Assembly (NCBI GenBank): GCA_018268695.1
Contig: JAFDWD010000699.1
Span: forward strand, 1 to 6,001
From: Actinomycetota bacterium
GTDB taxonomy: Bacteria; Actinomycetota; Thermoleophilia; Solirubrobacterales; 70-9
Direction of reading: 5' to 3'
DNA: 6,001 bases
Shown here one piece after another: positions 3,107-6,001 of this stretch. The notes beneath the pieces are model-generated. The model searched no databases. It was not told where the DNA came from and worked only from the letters and a program-made list of their open reading frames with translations. The stretch's first letter is position 1. Every line of letters starts with the position of its first letter. The translations under genes were made by a program, and so were the position numbers.

Positions 3107-5334
3107 TCGCCGCGCTCGCCGCCGCGGTGACGGGCCCACGCGGCCGCTGGGTAACCATCGCCATCTGGGTCGCGCTCGGGGTCGGCGGCTACGTCGCCCG
3201 CTCCCACATCGGCGAGGTCACCGCCGCGGGCCAGTCGAGCTTCCTGCCGAAGGGGGCGGAATCGATCCACGCGATCGAAGTCCTCGACGGCGCGACCGCC
3301 CTGGGCGGCGCGAGCAGCCCGAGCGACGCGGGCGTCCCCGCACAGGGGACCGGACCGACGGGCGGCGGCGACGGGGCCGCCGACCCGACCGGTGGTGGCG
3401 TGCCGACGACCGCAGCGGACTCGAAGGCCGAAGAGGTGCCGGCGGTGATCGTCTTCGACCGCGAAGGCGGGCTGACGCCCGCCGACCTGAACGCGATCGG
3501 GGACCTCGGCCGCGGCCTCGAGCGGCTCGGCATCACCGGCGCGTCGCCGATCATCGACCCGTTCTCCGCCGCGTCGGGCAGGCCGCTTGGCGACGTCGCC
3601 GACTACGCCCACGGGGTCGGCCCGATCTCCAAGGACGGCGAAGCGGCGCTCCTCGTCCTCGCGCTGAACGCCGCCGACCACGGCGCGATCCGGCGCGGCG
3701 TGGGCGAGATGCGCGAATACCTCGCCGCGCACCCGGTCCCCGGCCTGCACGCCTACGTGACCGGGCCGGCCGGGATCTCCGCCGACCTCGACAAGGTCGC
3801 CGACGAAGCGGGCCGCACGCTGCTGATCGCGACGCTCGGGCTGGTCCTCGTCCTCCTCCTGCTGGTCTACCGGGCGCCGCTCTTGGCGCTGCTGCCGTTG
3901 TTGGCGGTGGGCGCCGCCTACACGGTGGCGATCGGCATCGCCTACCTGGTCATCAAGGCGGGCTGGATCGTCGTCAACAGCGAGGGCACCTTCCTCCTGC
4001 TGGTGCTCGTCTTCGGCGCCGGGACCGACTATTCGCTGCTGCTCGTCCACCGCTATCGCGAAGAGCTGCGATCGGGGTCTCCGCCGGAGGTGGCCCTGCC
4101 GAAGGCGCTGCGCGAGAACGTCCGGCCGATCGCCTCCTCGGGTGGCACCGTGATCGCGGCGATGCTGGTGCTGCTGGTCGCCGACCTCCAGTCGACGCAC
4201 TGGCTCGGGCCGATCCTCGCGATCGGCATCGCGGTGATGGTCTGCTCGGCCTTCACCCTCCTCCCCGCCCTCCTCGCCGTGCTCGGCGAACGCGCCTTCT
4301 GGCCGCGATCGGGGAAGGCGAGGAGCACGGGCCCGAGCCGCTGGGAGGCGATCGCCGGGGTCGTGCGGCGGCGCTCGCGGCCGATCATCGGCGCCGTCAT
4401 CGTCGGCCTCCTCGTTCTCGCCGCCGGCAACCTCGTCCACCACGGCACGATCGGCTTCGGCCAGGGTGAGACCAAGGCGACCAACTCGAGCGAAGGCACC
4501 CAGGTGCTGAACGAACACTTCCCGCCCGGCCTCGCCTCGCCGCTCACCGCGGTCGTCCCGATCGGCGAAGCGGCGCGGGTGGCGAAGGCGATGAGCGGCC
4601 TCGACTCGGTCCGGCTCGCGATCCCGGTGCCGACCGAGGACAAGCTCGACTCGGGGCTCGTCGTCGTCATCCTCGCCGGGAACCCGTACTCGGGAGAAGC
4701 GGCGGAAGAGGTGGAAAAGGTCCGCGAACGCCTCCACAAGATCTCCCCCGACGGCCTCCTCGGCGGCCTGCCGGCGGAGAACTGGGACGTCGAGCAGACG
4801 AACGGCCGCGACACCCGCCTGGTCGTGCCGCTGGTCCTCCTCGTCGTCGGCCTGATCCTCGCGGGGGTGCTGCGGGCGCTTGCCGCGCCGCTCTACCTGA
4901 TGGCGACCGTGGTCCTCTCCTTCGGCGCCACCCTCGGACTCTCGACCTTCGCCTTCTCAGGTGTAGGCGGCGACGGGATCACCTTCGACCTGACCCTGCT
5001 CGCCTTCCTCTTCCTGGTCGCCCTGGGGGTCGACTACAACATCTTCCTGATGACGCGGGTGCGCGAGGAGGCGCGCGTCCATGGCACTCGCGAGGGCACC
5101 CTGCGGGCGCTGGTCGCCACCGGCGGCGTCGTCACCGGCGCCGGCCTGATCCTCGCCGGCACCTTCGCGACCCTCACCCTCCTACCGCTCGAGGAGCTGG
5201 TCCAGATCGGCGCCACGGTCGCCGTCGGCGTCCTCCTCGACACCTTCGTCGTCCGCGCCCTCCTGATCCCGGCGATCACGTACCGGCTCGGCGACCGGGC
5301 ATGGTGGCCGAGCCGGGCGGGTGGACCTCCCTAG
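3103..5334 (+). CDS. MMPL/RND-superfamily membrane transporter, 743 aa
   Basis: A proton-driven inner-membrane transporter of the MMPL family, which exports lipids or other hydrophobic compounds in actinobacteria; the substrate here cannot be told. It shows the two-fold RND repeat: TM1 at about 14-33, a first extracytoplasmic domain (about 34-236), a bundle of five TM segments at about 238-396, a link with one TM at 427-446, a second domain (about 447-570), and five more TM segments to about 728. Paired Asp-Tyr residues of the proton relay are present in both halves (D309-Y310 in FGAGTDYSLLL; D644-Y645 in LGVDYNIFLMTR). The C-terminal DTFVVRALLIPAI...LGDRAWWP is a family hallmark. It is shorter than MmpL3-type proteins and has no C-terminal cytoplasmic domain. 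Loop 1 holds a Gly/Pro/Thr/Ala-rich insert (about 68-112). The GTG 3103 start lacks a Shine-Dalgarno and overlaps a short upstream ORF. The next gene is convergent. Confidence 0.93.
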   Translation: MIAALAAAVTGPRGRWVTIAIWVALGVGGYVARSHIGEVTAAGQSSFLPKGAESIHAIEVLDGATALGGASSPSDAGVPAQGTGPTGGGDGAADPTGGGVPTTAADSKAEEVPAVIVFDREGGLTPADLNAIGDLGRGLERLGITGASPIIDPFSAASGRPLGDVADYAHGVGPISKDGEAALLVLALNAADHGAIRRGVGEMREYLAAHPVPGLHAYVTGPAGISADLDKVADEAGRTLLIATLGLVLVLLLLVYRAPLLALLPLLAVGAAYTVAIGIAYLVIKAGWIVVNSEGTFLLLVLVFGAGTDYSLLLVHRYREELRSGSPPEVALPKALRENVRPIASSGGTVIAAMLVLLVADLQSTHWLGPILAIGIAVMVCSAFTLLPALLAVLGERAFWPRSGKARSTGPSRWEAIAGVVRRRSRPIIGAVIVGLLVLAAGNLVHHGTIGFGQGETKATNSSEGTQVLNEHFPPGLASPLTAVVPIGEAARVAKAMSGLDSVRLAIPVPTEDKLDSGLVVVILAGNPYSGEAAEEVEKVRERLHKISPDGLLGGLPAENWDVEQTNGRDTRLVVPLVLLVVGLILAGVLRALAAPLYLMATVVLSFGATLGLSTFAFSGVGGDGITFDLTLLAFLFLVALGVDYNIFLMTRVREEARVHGTREGTLRALVATGGVVTGAGLILAGTFATLTLLPLEELVQIGATVAVGVLLDTFVVRALLIPAITYRLGDRAWWPSRAGGPP

Positions 5335-6001
5335 ATGTTCGGGCTCCGCTTGACCTTCTTGCGCTCGGACTGGTGGGCGCCGGTGCCTTTCTTCTCCAAC
5401 GTGTCGCAGGCGTGTTCGATGTCTTGCGCCAGGCGGTCGATCTGGGCGCGGCTCAGGGTGTGCTTGACCAGCGCGCGGAGGACTTTCACCTCCTGGGCGT
5501 TCGGCGGCATCGTGTAGGCGGGCAACATCCAGCCGCGCTCGGCGGCGACCTGCCAGGAGACGTCGAACTCGTCGTAGCCCTTGCCGTCGATCAGCTTGAA
5601 GGCGACCAGCGGGAGCTGCTCCTCGTCCTCGCCGATCAGTTCGAAATGGCCGCAGCGGTCCAGCTTCTCGACCAGCGCCTTCGCGTTCTCCTGCATCGCC
5701 TTCATCACGTAGCCGTAGCCCTCGCGCCCGTAGCGGACGAAGTTGTAGTACTGGGCGAGGACCATCGAGGCGCCGGTGGAGAAGTTGAGGGTGAACGTCG
5801 CGTCCGTCTCCCCCAGGTAGTTCTCGTAGAAGACCAGGTGCTCGGCGAGGTCGGACTTTTCGCGGAACACCAGCCAGCCGATGCCCGGGTAGACGAGGCC
5901 GAACTTGTGCCCGGAGACGTTGATCGAGCGCACCTGCTCGAGCCGGAAGTCCCACTCCGAGTGCGGGTAGAGGAACGGCCAGACGAAGCCGCCGCTCGCC
6001 C
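5331..6001 (-). CDS. gadB: Glutamate decarboxylase (PLP-dependent, group II), 5' end outside window
   Basis: Converts L-glutamate to GABA and CO2, consuming a proton, in the cytoplasm. The 222 visible codons begin inside the protein with ASGGFVWPFLYP and continue with SEWDFRLEQVRSINVSGHKF. The Lys of SGHK (codon 5906-5904) is the Schiff-base lysine for pyridoxal phosphate. Next come GLVYPGIGWLVFRE, LGETDATFTLNFSTGASMVLAQYY and REGYGYVMKAMQENA, all in family order. From the SGHK lysine to the C-terminus there are 190 residues, the same count as I recall for E. coli GadB. The tail is strongly basic (SERKKVKRSPNI). In-frame GTG 5933 is an internal Val, not a start. The stop overlaps that of the convergent transporter inside CTAG (5331-5334). 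Whether it serves acid resistance or GABA metabolism cannot be judged, since no antiporter gene is visible. Confidence 0.93.
   Translation of the reverse strand, partial: ASGGFVWPFLYPHSEWDFRLEQVRSINVSGHKFGLVYPGIGWLVFREKSDLAEHLVFYENYLGETDATFTLNFSTGASMVLAQYYNFVRYGREGYGYVMKAMQENAKALVEKLDRCGHFELIGEDEEQLPLVAFKLIDGKGYDEFDVSWQVAAERGWMLPAYTMPPNAQEVKVLRALVKHTLSRAQIDRLAQDIEHACDTLEKKGTGAHQSERKKVKRSPNI

Noticed and set aside
2779..4737. Long open frame of 652 codons on the minus strand, antisense to the transporter
   Set aside because: Composition is Arg/Asp/Gly/Glu-rich with no domain, as expected for the stop-poor complement of a GC-rich gene. Only its last 81 codons, lying outside the transporter, look like protein.
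5182..5955. Minus-strand frame of 257 codons over the decarboxylase and transporter ends
   Set aside because: It is a shadow of the decarboxylase gene in another frame; Arg/Ala/Pro/Gly-rich without motifs.

Overview
The window is high-GC bacterial DNA with frequent GTG starts, strong third-position G/C bias and densely packed genes. The gene content points to an actinobacterium: an actinobacterial-type MMPL exporter, a pair of related winged-helix regulators, and TANNNT-N6-start leaderless signals. The Thermoleophilia (Solirubrobacterales) are my best guess, because regulators of this type are abundant there. That placement rests on protein resemblance recalled from memory and is not proven.

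Left block, minus strand (1-1752): a winged-helix regulator (1093-1752), an SRPBCC-fold protein (632-1081) and the N-terminal 210 codons of a carboxyltransferase of the biotin-dependent acyl-CoA carboxylase type (632 down past position 1). Spacing is 11 nt and then a one-base stop/start overlap, so this looks like one operon in which a regulator travels with a lipid or acyl-CoA related enzyme.

Regulatory gap (1753-2130): 378 nt, clearly AT-richer than its surroundings. It holds several perfect dyads, a candidate 19-codon minus-strand ORF behind an excellent Shine-Dalgarno sequence, and candidate promoters in both directions. On its right side, plus strand, is a second winged-helix regulator (2131-2766), a full-length paralogue of the first. 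The gap therefore separates two divergent, related regulators.

Right block: the second regulator converges on a small 81-aa basic, Trp-rich protein of unknown function (2779-3024, minus). Their stop codons sit in the two arms of a perfect stem-loop. A 78-nt gap divides the small gene from a divergent MMPL/RND-type membrane transporter (3103-5334, plus). Both sides of this gap carry a TANNNT-N6-start arrangement typical of leaderless transcripts. On the transporter side the first start opens a 9-codon ORF whose stop overlaps the transporter GTG. The transporter converges on the C-terminal part of a glutamate decarboxylase (5331 to beyond 6001, minus); the two stop codons overlap within one CTAG.

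No tRNA, rRNA, CRISPR array, insertion sequence or phage gene was seen. The genes are mostly of known families. The least explained parts are the regulator-regulator gap with its small ORF, and the transporter leader.
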